Below, in pieces: positions 1 to 11,605 of a stretch of 64,000 nt of DNA. The DNA is taken from the NCBI RefSeq assembly GCF_025024155.1, contig NW_026251737.1:124001-188000 (forward strand), read 5' to 3'. Position 1 is the stretch's first letter; the number at the start of each line of letters is the position of its first letter. The translations under genes were made by a program, and so were the position numbers. The notes below the pieces were generated by a model. That model was not told where the DNA came from. It was given only the letters and a program-made list of their open reading frames with translations, and did no database searches. The DNA comes from Gamsiella multidivaricata. Its lineage: Eukaryota > Mortierellomycota > Mortierellomycetes > Mortierellales > Mortierellaceae.

Positions 1-671
1 GCGTACAGTAGAAATTCATTATTCAGAATTCAGGCACACTGCTGTATTTTATATTTTTCTCTATTTTTCTATTTTTCTATTTTTTTCTATTTTTTTTTTT
101 TTTTTTGGCTGAGGCAATGCGGGAGGGACGGCCCGGCCCTACTTCTATTCTTTTCTTGATAAGGGCAAGCCAGCTCTGGAATGCACTCTTTTCCATATCT
201 CCTTATGGTGGAGAGTGAACAAGATAGAAACAGGGTTCATGGAATACATGGCACACACATGGCACCGCAGTATGCCATTGGCCAAATGCATTTGTGCTCA
301 TTGCTTCTTTTGCCAATCTCTTTGATTCCCGCTTGCCTAATCATGCTGCTCCTCCTCGGGAAAGAAGGTTGGTGAGGCGTTCTTTGGATCGCTCCTAAAC
401 CATGTTTACTTCGCCATCCTCCTCTCCCCATCTGGAAAGCAGAACGGAGCAAACACAGATGTCGACGCGGACAGTATCAGTTTTGACCGCGGCATATAAA
501 AGGAGAACTTTATCCACTGCAGGAACAACGCCCTTTTCCATCTCTTTAATTCACCTTTCCCCATCCACTACTCCTTTCAAGTCCTTCCAGGTCCAGTTCC
601 CACTTTCTCTTACTTTTTCCTCAATTGGACCGAAACCCTTCTTAACGATAGTCTAGTCGAAATTTGCAAAT
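1..671. other. Leader/intergenic region, no gene seen
   Basis: This stretch holds a long T-rich tract (about positions 60-106) and short open frames without family resemblance. The last 200 bases are pyrimidine-rich and look like the promoter and 5' leader of the membrane-protein gene that starts at 672. I see no RNA gene here. Confidence 0.5.
495..502 (+). promoter_or_regulatory. TATA-like box
   Basis: The sequence TATAAAAG lies about 170 bp upstream of the ATG at 672 and is followed by a CT-rich leader. This suits a fungal core promoter, but there is no direct evidence of use. Confidence 0.35.
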
Positions 672-2513
672 ATGGCAGTACGCGACCTTCTGATTGCTGC
701 CGGTGCGGTGACTGGTCTCCTGGCCCTAGTAAGGATATTATCCATGACTCTGAGCGTTCTAACGACCAAATCCACGTGGATTGGTATATTGTATCCTCTA
801 CTTGGTATTGAACACTTTTCGTTTGCAAACTTGTTAGGTTGCCTCCTTCATGGGCGTCAAAATCGATGATCCCCCACCACAACATACCTCGCCTATCACC
901 GGTTTCCCAACATGGCATCAGACATACAAGAGTAAGTCAAGCGAAACCCGAGTGTTTTGTCTTGTTGTGGGCCTGGAATCCCAACTGCGCCCACCCGCGA
1001 TCGGACTTTGTTATTGTTTGTTTTGTCATCAAGTATTCCCGTTGTATTAATCCGTCTTTCATATTCCGCTGGGTTTTCTTCCGTGATCAATAGACGAGGT
1101 CAAGGAAATTACCATGTCTTTCACGATGTTGGCTCTTCTCTTTGCCACCGGAGCAGCCTATGCCGCTCGCCAAGCCATCCGCCGACCCTCGCGCTCCTTG
1201 ACGGGCTTTGTCACGCTGTCAACAGGAAACGAGGAGGCGTCGACTCAGATCAATCAATTCATCCTCTACTACATCAATGCGACCTGGATTGCTGTTTTGG
1301 GCTATCTCTTTTTCGATGTTGGAAAGATTTGGGCTGTCGTTGGTGCTTTGCACAATTTGCTTGAGGTCGCCTTGATCGTAGTCTTGCAGTCCGGTGGTCG
1401 AGTCAGCAGCATGTCATTTGGGCTGTACATGTTTAGCTATGTCTGCATTACTATCCTGCTGAGCGTCTATCTACCATGGCCCTTAGACGCCATCTTCTTC
1501 CGCTGGCAGGGTAAGTGACAGTAAAATGAACAAGACGATGGTCATTGCATGAAGGAGCATCTGTTCTAATGGAGCAACGGCGGCGGAATGGCGGGCTGAA
1601 GCGCTAGCACGACCCTAACCTGCAATGACCCTTTTACTAATCGCTTTTTACACCATTCACGGCACGATGATCACTCATAGGACTCTGCTCGGATTTCGCC
1701 CTTATTGTCTTCTTTGTCCGGATGTACAACTCGACCAAGAGACAGTTGGCAGCATTCGGCGATCCAAACCGCCACGATATCGAGCTTGCCAAAGCCCAGA
1801 AGGCCGCTGACCGCCTTGCACAGCAGCAAGAGGAGCAGCAGCGCAGTGGCACGACCGTCTCTTCGAGCTCGTTGCAGAGCGTGAACCTTACGCAGCCTAA
1901 CTCAACCCTCCCGACCACTGACTCGTCCCGCACCAACCCTCTGCACGAACTCCATGCTGGCTGGAAGAAGTTCGTTGCCCGTGCTCCCCTTCCCGAACAC
2001 AACACCCAGCAATCCGCTAATGGCAACGCGTCCTTGACTCCCGGCTCTGCTCACGAAGCACGCTTCGCTGGAGAACCCGCTCATGTCATCGACTTTGTCC
2101 CTGCTCCCAGCAACGGCACCAACGGTCATGCCAACGGTGGCCCTACCTACTCGGTTGTTGCTTTGAACCAGGATGCGTCGATCTGGGGCATGCAGTGGCG
2201 TAACCCAGAGCAGCTCTTGCTCTTGGTCGCTGCCTCAATCGTCCATGTGATCGGCAACTGTGTCACGACGATCTGGATTACGAGCACCTATGCCATGGCA
2301 GCCTTCCACATCTCATATGGTGTCTCGTACCCGTTGTATGCTTACTACCTGTATGTGGATAACCATGCTCTTCGTCAGACCAAGGTGTACTTCCCAGAAT
2401 ATACCAAGCTCAAGAACATTACAGTTGCTGCTCTAGCCCTCATTGGTGCCACGGGTACCATCCGCGCAGGATTGTTCGTTTCGAGCCACGCCAAGAATGG
2501 AGGCGCCTTTTAA
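672..2513 (+). CDS. Multi-spanning membrane protein, unknown function
   Basis: Four exons join in frame: 672-728, 838-931, 1094-1510 and 1681-2513, giving about 466 residues. The introns have clear GTAAG(T/G) donors and TAG acceptors. The first exon is short: the donor at 729 (GTAAGG) keeps the frame, whereas a GTATAT at 784 does not. The product has about eight hydrophobic segments: one at the extreme N-terminus, several between roughly residues 60 and 190, and three in the last 110 residues. Between them is a hydrophilic, Gln/Ser/Asn-rich loop of about 120 residues that starts with a charged KAQKAADRLAQQQEEQQ stretch. I do not recognise the family. A membrane protein of the secretory pathway or another organelle is likely. 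The gene is followed by its own A/T-rich 3' region and then, convergently, the PEBP gene. Confidence 0.75.
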
Positions 2514-2870
2514 ATGACGGAGTTAGTCCTTTTTATTTTTATTATTTCCATTCAGCGCAAATATCTCCTATTTCGTCCTCCCATTTTTTTTAGCATCAAC
2601 GTATCAAAAAAAAGAGAATGCAGCTGTGTCGAAGCGGTGGCTATAACACCCTGTAAATAAATAAAAAAAAACGCTGCAGATCCTCCAAACGCTTACTTCA
2701 CAGGCAGTGAATGTCCGTCTTTTATTTACAAGGGGTTAGCAGCTGTTTGCTTTACGACTGACTTTGACTTTCGACTGCAAGCAAAATAAAGAAAAAAAAA
2801 TCCCCCCGAGCGTCCTACAGAAATGGATGGCGCGCTAAGAGGAGGAGGAGGAGGAGGGGGGGGGGGGGAT

Positions 2871-3740
2871 TTAAGGGTTCTCTGCAAAGAAGTAGTTGGC
2901 GCCGACCAACTCAAGCCCAGTCTCGTTCGAGAACTGCTTCGACTTGAAGCCCGGGCGATCATGCGAGAGAGGGGTCGCAAGTGTCAAGTTTGAGGTCGAT
3001 TGTTTGAACAGCAAAAAGACATATCGGTGAGGGCCTGAGCCCTTGGGAGGTGCTGGGCCCATATAGGGCGTGAGGATGGTTCCCTGCGACAGATTCGCGG
3101 GCTGAATCGCCGTTGGAGATGAGCCTGAAATGTTGGAGACGATCCAGTGGCGGAACTCGCGATTCTTGGGGTTGCTACGACTAGGAGCGTCAGGATCAGT
3201 CTATGTTAGGCAAGATAGAAAAAAAAATCGGTTTAGGCGGATGCCCGACACGTCATGTTTAGCACATGGAGTCGAATCCTTGATGAGCTGTTCAATTTTT
3301 TGCCAAGGCCTGCTAAGAAGTGTGAATCGGACTGTACCATGATAAGAGTGTACTTGTCGTTGGGATCATCGGCTTGAAAAGACACCTCAGGAGACTGCTG
3401 AGTTTCTATGGTGTTCCAAGAGGGTAAAGAGGCATTGTTAAAATGGATTGTCAACGCAGAGGATAGTCGTTCTAGCTTAGAGCGCGCTCGACATAAGGAC
3501 GCAAGCCGTCGCTTAGAAGACAAATACAACTATATCTGTGCCAAAGCAGCTCCAGTTTAGCGAAGGGTGACCTCCGGACGTACCCTCGGCCGACAACTTG
3601 TTGCCGAGTGCGATTTCCTTCCCGTTGCCGTAGCTGACGATCAGCATGGTCTTGGAGTGAAATTCTGGGATGACATCGGGAATGATGCCGTCCTTCCTCA
3701 AGGCAGACTCGGCTGCTTGGTCACTGGTGATAAGAGGCAT
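2871..3740 (-). CDS. Phosphatidylethanolamine-binding protein (PEBP) family
   Basis: Three exons on the minus strand (3740-3584, 3405-3338, 3200-2871) give about 184 residues, the usual PEBP size. The two signature blocks are present: DPDAPSR, which forms the anion/ligand-binding pocket, and GPHRYVFLLF. The C-terminal FKSKQFSNETGLELVGANYF matches the family's ending. Members bind phospholipid head groups; some fungal ones (yeast Tfs1) inhibit carboxypeptidase Y or modulate Ras signalling. There is no signal peptide, so it is probably cytosolic. The start MPLITSDQAAESALRKDG is the only in-frame ATG that gives a normal N-terminus. Immediately downstream (about 2850-2868) is a G/GGA run at the 3' end. 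Confidence 0.9.
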
Positions 3741-5308
3741 GATGTGGGTGGATTGCTGTTGCTGGTGGTGTAAAGTTGGTTAGAAGATAAGAAAGCGAAG
3801 AGGTGAAGGTGGAGAGTTGGGTGTGAGAAAAAGGAAATGACATGAGGTCACTTTGAAGAAATGAAACGGGCGGTGACTGTTGTCGCGATTCATGGCACTA
3901 TGATGCAGCAAAGGACCATGCGTGGGACAACTATGGCGCAAAATGCGAGCGCCATGTACTCGGTTAATATGTCGAGGTGGACAGCCTGACAGGATCTGCT
4001 TTCTGTCTGCTGCTGATCTGGTGATTAAATTCACCGGTTATCGTGTTAAAGCGTGTTAAAGCGTGTCACAGAGTGCGCAATGACATTGGGGCTCTACTCC
4101 ATGGTTGCTACCAATACCACAGGAACAAAAGTAGGGACAGTCGCTTACCTTGGATTTGCCGCAAGGGATCTGGGAGTTATCGGGAATCGCGTGCAATCAA
4201 CTGGGCAGTGGTGGCTTGTTGGTGGCCATTGTCCTCTACCAAAAAGTTTCCGCCTTCAGATGCCGGCGATGCTAAAGTGTATCTCAAAGCGCGAGCAATT
4301 GAACGGGAAAGAACATACCAATTCACCTTTCCAGCTCTGATAAGAAAGACGCACAGGTCTATTGCGCTTCAAGCTGTGTTGTTAGTTTGAGACAGACAAC
4401 TGATCAAATCTGTGTGGGATGCCCTTGAACAATGTCCAGATATGCGAACATTCCGCTGAAGCGTTGCGAAAGTGCTTACATTAACTGCATTTTCGATGAC
4501 TACAGTAAACGTAGCTAACACTCAAGAACCAGACCATCAGATGCAGAATTGGCCGGTGAACCTTTCTTATCGAGGCTGGAAAGGCGGTTTACAACCTCGT
4601 TTCCGCTCAATTGCTCGCGTTTGAAGGGCCATATCTTGCATGTTCACACCCTGTACAAGATGCATATAAATAAAATTTCCCACTCTTCTCCCGCTGCTGC
4701 AGGCGATAAAAGAAAAGATCTGATCTGATCAGTCTTCGGGAAAGATCACAGACGTAGGATTGTCTTCCGTTTCCTTCATTGATCTCTCCTTCTTCATCCT
4801 CTCTTGACTCGCTTGCTCCTTTTCCTTTTTTATTTATTTTTATATTTTTTTTTTACTCTACCGTTATTTCCCTTAATCGCTTCTCTTGAAAGATTTCTCC
4901 CCTCCGACTCACGTCCCTGATCCCCGTTGGCTGCCCATTCGCACCCCTTTGCGTCACACGAGCCAGGGCCTCCTCATCAAACCCAACCCATCCCTACTCC
5001 TTCACCCGATCACCCCACTCTCCAAGTCTCAGCCTCCTGCTTCCAAGAGTTAGACTCGGTTCTGCCAGACAAGAAACAGTCAGACAGCCCCTCCTCTCCC
5101 CCTGTTCAGCAGAGATACTCCGAGCAAGTCGTACAAAGCGCACTTAAATATAAAGAACCACGTATTCCTTCCTCTCTCGGAGTAGATCAATAGATCAACA
5201 CTATCGTCAGTTCCAGGACAAGTACCCTCCAATCAATTGCCGTGATACCCTGGGCTTATCAGTCAGCGCTCCCTCAAATCTCCAAGTCAGCGCCGTCAAT
5301 ATCTAAGC
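3741..5308. other. Divergent promoter region, no gene seen
   Basis: This is 1.6 kb between the divergently transcribed PEBP and MDV1-like genes. Small open frames at about 4040-4390 and 4927-5193 lack recognisable domains, and the second has no ATG. The last 500 bases before MDV1 are CT/TA-rich leader-like DNA. A short tandem repeat is listed separately. Confidence 0.5.
4041..4067. repeat. Short tandem repeat, 10-nt unit
   Basis: The unit gcgtgttaaa occurs about 2.6 times in tandem (the first copy begins with T, the last is partial and diverges after GCGTGT). It lies in the divergent promoter between the PEBP and MDV1-like genes. No function is evident. Confidence 0.6.
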
Positions 5309-7918
5309 ATGATGGCGTCGGCAGGGACTTCCTCGTCGCGGACCAAGCAGGCAGGAAGCACCTCCCAAGAGTCATCAACGTCCAAGTCGTCTCCGGAACA
5401 GACCGCGTCCCGATCCTCGCTGACCACAGCTCGAGCCAATGCCGCTCTCTCGCAGACCATCTCAGGGATCTCTGCCACCGGACGATCGATCTCAACGCTT
5501 GTGTCGTCAGGACTACATCACCCAAAACACCGCATCATGGAGTTGCTCCACACGTTCAATGTCTCCGAGCTGGCATCCTCAGCTCGCCACACGCTTTCGA
5601 CCACGAGCAGCATTGTGTTCTCGCCATTGACCGTGCAAGCCGTCAAGGGCGATCTGACGGGGATTGCATCACTGACAGGGCTATCTGGTATGGCGCCACA
5701 TCTAATGGCTGGTCACTACCTGAAACGCGCGACGGCGAACGCGCAGGCCCTGGCCCTCACAGGAACTATGCAGGCAATACCGGCGCCTGCGGATCAATTA
5801 CTGGCGGAGGACATTCCGGATCCAGGGGCACGAGTTTCACTCTTCCAGGGTTTCAGGGCATCATACCCGGGACATTCCAAGGGCAGCAAGAGGGGTAAAA
5901 ACCATCATAGGCGGCGGAAGAATGGATTTGGCGAGGTAGACGAAGACGACCCGAACAAGGCGTTTTCTTCTTTACTGAATGAACGAGAGAGGACGATCAA
6001 GGAGCAGGTCAAGCTGCAGGCAGAAAAGGTAATGTACATGGAGTCGTACTAATGTGTTCAATATCTACATGTGCATGATGGGAGCTGACTGACCGATGCA
6101 TGTTTCTAGACCGTCATCCAATCCGAGATAAATCAAATAGCTGCATCCATCGAGACTCTACAGGCGAAGAAAGAAAACCTTGGATTCAAGTTGAGCAAAC
6201 TGGCAGAGCGCGAGGACGATCTTGCCGATACCTGTAAGCTATTCATTTGAGGATGGTGTGTCACCAAATGGGCACTGGAAATTGTATATTAACGACACTA
6301 TGCTGTATACTCGCTGTCATAGTGGGAGAGCTAAATGATAAACTCGCATCGGTATCAGAACAGAGCAAGCATCGAGACGGTGAACGTAAGGATGAGCCAT
6401 GCGCAATAGAAGAGCCAACTGGATATTAAATTCCGGAGTAATAACATGGCGGCTAATGCCTTGTCTTCTCGCCCTTTGATCTGCGCCTTTCTAGCGCTTC
6501 AACTGGAATACAGACAAGAAACTAGAGACTCGGGCACTTGCATGCACACATTTTACGGACATGACGGGATCATCACTAGCCTGGACCTTAATGGCCCTTA
6601 TGGAACTATGGTCACTGCCTCGAGGGATTGCACAGCGCGCGTATGGGACTTAACGACATTCAAATGCTTGGGTCAGCTCCCTGGCCACGATGATTATGTG
6701 GAGTGCATGCAGCTCACGCAGCATATGCTGGTGACAGGATCCAGGGATAACACGATCAGGACCTGGAACTTGGCCGACTTGAACCATGCCCAAAACTCGC
6801 GCTCATCATCGCCCTCGCCCTCCGAATCCAGCATGTACTCGAACAATATCAACGGCAAGTCAACCGAAGTAGGCGAAGAGTACTCTCGGCGATCAGTAGA
6901 GACGATCGAGGTCCTTGACAAGTGCTGGACCAGCACGCTCAGCGGACACACCGGAAACGTCACGTGCCTGTACTTGGAGGATGATAAATTGGTATGTGCA
7001 GCTCTTTTGATATCATTTTTAGTCCAAAGGAAGGACTTAGTTGCAGTATATCTGACAGTGTTTGCTATCGAATGAACAGATTTCCGGCTCAAACGACAAG
7101 ACGATCAAGGAATGGGATATGACAACTGGCCAATGCGTGCTCACGATGGATCTCCTCTGGGCTATGGGTACATCGAACACTTGGTCTGACTGGATGAACG
7201 AGGCCCAAGATCAGAGCTATGTCGGTGGACTCCAGTTCTGGCAGTACGCACTATGCAGTGGAACTATCGATGGCGCTATTCGCATGTGGGATCGTAAGTA
7301 TACTGTTTTCAATCTATCAAAAGCCGTATTCAGAGGATAAGTTAAAGTAGATTCTAATACCTGCTTGTTCTTCGTCTCTACAGTGAGAACTGGTCAATCG
7401 CACAGGACATTGGCTGGCCATACTGGTCCCATCACATCCTTGCAGTTTGACGAGTATCATGTTGTCAGCGGAAGCATGGACAGAAGCGTGCGGGTACGTC
7501 TTTTTGAGACATGCCACCAAGGTTCAAAACGGAAACGCAAGAGGTGCTGACATATCACCGTTGCTTTATTGTAGATATGGGATCTCAGGACCGGCGCAAT
7601 CCAAGAGATTCTACAGTACGATGATCCAGTGCGAACCCTTCAGTTCGACACCTCAAAAATCATTGTTGGATCCGGAGAAAGCCTCAAGGTATGCAGCGTT
7701 CTCTTTGATGTCAAATATCAAGTGGTCAATGTCCAAGACTTTCGTCTACGAACCACTAACACCGATTTTTCTTCATTATCATTTAGGTGTATGACAGGGT
7801 GTCACAGAAGCATTCGTACTATACGGGACACACCAACACAGTCGAGAGTGTACGGTTCAATGATTCGGTCATTATATCCGGAGGTCAGGACTCAACCGTT
7901 AGATTATGGAGCCGGTGA
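5309..7918 (+). CDS. MDV1: Mitochondrial division protein, Mdv1/Caf4 family
   Basis: Eight exons (5309-6028, 6110-6233, 6323-6385, 6495-6991, 7080-7293, 7384-7493, 7575-7688, 7787-7918) give about 657 residues, matching Mdv1-type proteins. The order is: a Ser/Thr-rich N-terminus (1-60), a helical region (70-200) where the family binds Fis1, a basic patch GKNHHRRRK, a coiled coil (about 225-310), then a seven-bladed WD40 propeller with repeated GH...D..V/I.SGS.D.T...WD units, ending [14 protein letters not shown]. In yeast, Mdv1 bridges the outer-membrane receptor Fis1 and the dynamin Dnm1 and triggers mitochondrial fission. The divergent insert after the fourth blade ([15 protein letters not shown]) sits where yeast Mdv1 also has a long loop. 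A second ATG follows at 5312. Caf4 is the alternative name; one sequence cannot separate the two paralogue names. Confidence 0.9.
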
Positions 7919-8440
7919 GGGCGTCCATCTAGAAGCAAATAAAATCAGCACTTGTTCGCTTTCGCCTTCGTCATGATTTTTAACAAATCTGCGCCGGCGG
8001 TGGGATGCTCACATCTGCACTATCCTGTGAAACATTAATGAACGAGCACAGCCCACCCACATGTGCTAGAAAAGGAATATAGCTATCCATGTGCCCCGGA
8101 GCTGCCATTACGGCGGACATGACAGCACAGGACAGCGGCACAACACATTGTATTATGAGATACGAGTACGAGATGGCCGGTATACCCAGTCATACTAGAG
8201 CGCATTGAAGACTGGCGGTTGCCGGCGGCGCCCACAGCGAACGAATATGATTTCAAAGGTAGTGCAAGGAAACATAGTCGCTCGTAGTAAACAATCGCCA
8301 AAAATAGAATTGGCACTGCTTGCGCCTGATGATGGTCTTCCCCTTTTCTCCCACTTCCCCATTCATTCTATTCATCGAGGCTATTCACACATCCACTCTC
8401 TCTATCTCATCGTCTTACCCCTCGCAGGTTCTTCACAGCC
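7919..8440. other. Intergenic, no gene seen
   Basis: This is the 3' region of the MDV1-like gene and the promoter of the glycosyltransferase gene. The last 100 bases are CT-rich and precede the ATG at 8441. No other signal was seen. Confidence 0.5.
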
Positions 8441-10310
8441 ATGACAGCAAGAAGAATCTACTTCATCGCGGCCCTGATCTTCTTCTTGGTCCTCATCGCA
8501 TCGCGCCGCTCCACCAACCATCCCGAGAACAATGATTCGCGCAAGGTCGACCATTCACAGGGACTAACTGGTGGAAGACAACCCAACCAAGGCGGAAGAT
8601 ATGGAGGCCAGGACGAAGCTCACATACCGCCAGCAGAGGCTGATATCACTTACAAGCAGTCGCAATTGCCCAACACCTCCAAGCAATACGACACCCTTAT
8701 CGTTATCCCTTCCAGTTGGACTCAGATACAGAGTCGCCGATGGGTGCGTGATACAATTTTTGGGATCAGGAACAACTTGGAACCCTGCAAAAAGTACGAT
8801 GGCCGAATCATCTACAAGTTCTATATCCATGGCCGTACGACATGGTTGAAATCTGGAATTCATACCGCCCAGTTTATGCAGGCTCAAGTCCGGGATCTCT
8901 ATGGCGAGTTCATGGAGTTCAACGATTGGGAATTCAGGAACGCTACGGTCACTGACCGATATAGTATCTGGGGCGATGCATTGGATTGGGCTGTGAGTAT
9001 TGGTTCCTGTGAATGGCGGCGCAATTTCATTATTTTGATGTTTTGATTGCTGATGATCTCACATTCAACCCTTGCAAATTCACTCAGGTCAACACATTTG
9101 TCCCAAGCGAAAAAATCAAGGTGGATAAAGTCCTGATTTTCGACTCGACTACGCTCGTCAACCTTCCAAAGCTGGAGGAAACCGCCAAACAATCCGTCAG
9201 TCCCAATGGGTTCGTTCGCATTTGGGGCGAGTCAACAACCCCGTTCGCAGCCATGATCAGCTTCCAGGTTCTGGAGCAGATCCTAAAGAACCGTGACGCC
9301 ATCAAGGAGAACCGCGAACTCTTCGACCTCGTTACGGCAGCGACCTTGTACTACACCAGTCCACCGCCCGCCTTTAAGATCATCAAATCCGAGGGGCTGT
9401 TGTGGGAAAGTGATATTGAACAGATTCATGCAACAACTTTTGTCGTCGGACAGATCTTCCAGCAGGAGGATTGGGTGCCCGTTGCAGAGAAGCTGATTAT
9501 CCAGCCCACAAAGGCCTGCGCTGTAGATATGAGGCGCAAGGAGAACATTGCAGTGTTGACCTCGTCCTACATCTACGTCGACATGTGCATGGCAGAGGCA
9601 TCGCTTCTCTCGGCCGAGAACAAGCGGACATATGCGACTAAGCACGGATATGATTTTGTCGCCCGCGGAGGAGAATTTGCACAGGAGGAATTCCGACATC
9701 GCAGATTGGTTTGGGGCAAGATTGGAGCTATTCAGAAGGTGTTACCACATTACGAGTGGCTCCTCTGGATGGACATGGATGCCGTGGTAGCAAACTTTGA
9801 GCAGGATGCGAGGGCGATTATTCGACGTGCAGAAGAGTTGTACGAGAAGGATGGGGTTGAGATCAGCCTGATTGTGTCGAGACCGCTCAAGGACAAGATG
9901 CTGAACGCCGGTGTGATGCTGATCAAGAACACGGAATGGAGTCGTCGGTTCTGGAACGAGGTTCAAAGACGCAAGGAATGGTATAACAGAGGGCCGAGTT
10001 ATGAACAAGGAGCCATTTGGGAGGTTATGCAGGAACCACAATGGGCTTCTGGAGTAAGTTTGCGCGCGCTGCATACCTTTTATTTATTTTATTATTATTT
10101 ACATAACGACGTATTAATATCGTTCATCGTTTTTTATGTTAGGTTCATCTTTTCGACCGAGACGATCATACTATGAATTCGTTCCCGAAATACTACGAGC
10201 AGGGTGACTTTATCATCCATTTCGCACCTGCAGGATGTCCCGCTGTGCCAGTACTGAAAGCTCTGCGTAAGCTCAAGGAGGGCAAGAGCGTCGTTGGCAT
10301 CGGCATCTAA
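8441..10310 (+). CDS. Type II membrane glycosyltransferase, GT31-like + GT34
   Basis: Three exons (8441-8992, 9088-10053, 10143-10310), all phase 0, give 561 residues. A short cytoplasmic N-terminus, a membrane anchor (about 5-20) and a Ser/Gln-rich stem mark a Golgi type II enzyme. Residues about 83-330 read like a beta-1,3-galactosyltransferase (GT31) fold: SRRWVRDTIFG, then DLYGEFMEFNDWEF, then VLIFDSTTLVNLPKL. The last aligns to the GT31 metal site but shows FDST where DDD/DxD is expected. Residues about 335-561 are a GT34 (Gma12/Mnn10 alpha-galactosyl/mannosyltransferase) domain: HGYDFVARGG, then LVWGKIGAIQKVLP, then LLWMDMDAVV with the catalytic DMD near 411-414, then LNAGVMLIKN and a C-terminal VHLFDRDDHTMNSFPKYY with the family's late His. 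Likely role: protein or cell-wall glycan elongation in the Golgi. The GT34 half looks active; the GT31-like half probably does not bind metal. Confidence 0.88.
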
Positions 10311-10604
10311 AAAAGAGAGACACCTCACCAAAAGGACAAGTGGTCAACTGAAATATTATGGGCAATAGAGTCGCAGTTATACAGTTATAAATTTCATAAA
10401 CTCAATTCATCAATTCAATTCCTCAACTCTATTTCCTCTTCATTCCACAAGCATGGATGTGTAACATGCCTCTCGATTGTAGCCAGGTGTTTGAAAAATA
10501 GTTCACGCGTTTCTTCTTTAATAGCAATTATAAGTTAGTAATATAGTGGTGGATACGGTGCTGTTTACAAGGGTTAGGAGTAGCTACTGGCAACAGAAAG
10601 TCTT

Positions 10605-11465
10605 TTAGTGCATGTGGGTGCCGCTGAAGAGCAGGGTAGGGCCAGCCAAGATGTTGCTCTGGGAGGTGAGGGTAACAGGGGTTTTGGAGTCGGTGACAAT
10701 GACAAAGACGTAACCCTCAGCATCAGCGGGGAGCGTACACTCGCTGCGGGGCGAGACAGCGTTCTTGTTTCCGTACAAGAACTGACAGTAGGTCTTATTG
10801 GAGTTGGCACCCTTGCCAGTGAAGGCGGTGGTGACCTTGGTTGAGTCCTCAGAGGGGAGAGTCGCGGTCAAGTGGTTGAAGGGCTTGACTCCGAGATCAT
10901 AGGGACAGCTCTTGATGAAGCTGGTGGCGATAGTGACGATCTGCTCAGAGGAGAGAGCAGTGTCGAAGGAGTATGGGGCACCGAGCTGACCCCACAGCTC
11001 GTTGAGATAGGAGGCATGGCGGGCTTCAACGGTGGTGATTTGGGCGGCAGCAGTCAAGAGATCGCCGCTGAGACCGGAAGCAGCACCGAGGTATGCAGAG
11101 ACACCGGTGTTCTCGAGAGCCTGAGCGATGGCCAAGAACTGGGTGATGTTGTCCATGGGGAAGTTGTACTCGCAGACGGGCACAGGCTTGGCCTTGAGGC
11201 TCTTGATGACGGAAGTCAAGGTCGAGACGTGGTCACTCTCGTGCTCACCGATGTGGACGAGGCGGTCGCGGACCTTGGCATCGAAGCCGGCGTCGGTAAA
11301 GCTGGACTCGTCGAATTTGGCGAGACCCTGCTTGTAGAATTCGGACTCGAGGTGCTCAAGCGTCAGAGCGTAGTTGAGGACGCTGGTGGCACTGTTCTTG
11401 CGAACTGGGGCAGCAAAGGCAGTGGCGGCAGCGACGAGAGCGCAGGCAATGGTAGTGAAACGCAT
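10605..11465 (-). CDS. Secreted ferritin-like protein (Rds1 type)
   Basis: A single exon encodes 286 residues. The N-terminus MRFTTIACALVAAATAFA is a clear signal peptide. Residues about 26-185 match the fungal ferritin-like domain found in S. pombe Rds1: LNYALTLEHLESEFYKQGL, then IGEHESDHVSTL, then LENTGVSAYLGAA, then TTVEARHASYLNELWG. The repeated E...H pairs are the usual four-helix metal-ligand positions. The C-terminal 100 residues are a beta-rich, Thr/Ser-rich segment with paired cysteines (SCPYD, TYCQFLYG, SECTLP). Rds1 is a stress- and starvation-responsive protein; its enzymatic activity is not established. Unlike its neighbours the gene is intronless, and the reverse strand contains a long overlapping open frame that is a codon-bias shadow. 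Confidence 0.9.
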   Translation of the reverse strand: MRFTTIACALVAAATAFAAPVRKNSATSVLNYALTLEHLESEFYKQGLAKFDESSFTDAGFDAKVRDRLVHIGEHESDHVSTLTSVIKSLKAKPVPVCEYNFPMDNITQFLAIAQALENTGVSAYLGAASGLSGDLLTAAAQITTVEARHASYLNELWGQLGAPYSFDTALSSEQIVTIATSFIKSCPYDLGVKPFNHLTATLPSEDSTKVTTAFTGKGANSNKTYCQFLYGNKNAVSPRSECTLPADAEGYVFVIVTDSKTPVTLTSQSNILAGPTLLFSGTHMH

Positions 11466-11592
11466 GGTGATGTTCGGGATTGTGTTGGGTTGAAAAGCGA
11501 GAGGAACGGGTGGAAAGTGCGGGTTGGTCTGAGGAAGAGAAAAAGGCTTGATGAGTTGATGAGGACAGTGAAGGAATGTTGGAGTTGCTTCC

Positions 11593-11600
11593 TTTTTATA
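11593..11600 (-). promoter_or_regulatory. TATA box of ferritin-like gene
   Basis: Read on the minus strand, TATAAAAA lies about 130 bp upstream of the ATG at 11465. It is followed by a CT-rich leader. This is typical of a strongly or inducibly expressed fungal gene. Confidence 0.45.
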
Positions 11601-11605
11601 TGCAT

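Noticed and set aside
4043..4390. Two overlapping frames of 95-115 codons
   Set aside because: No conserved motif, no leader or consistent splicing, and the two frames overlap in the same strand; treated as chance frames in a divergent promoter.
5242..5898. Open frame of 218 codons on the plus strand inside MDV1 exon 1
   Set aside because: It overlaps the MDV1-like first exon in another frame, has no recognisable domain, and does not continue into the WD40 exons.
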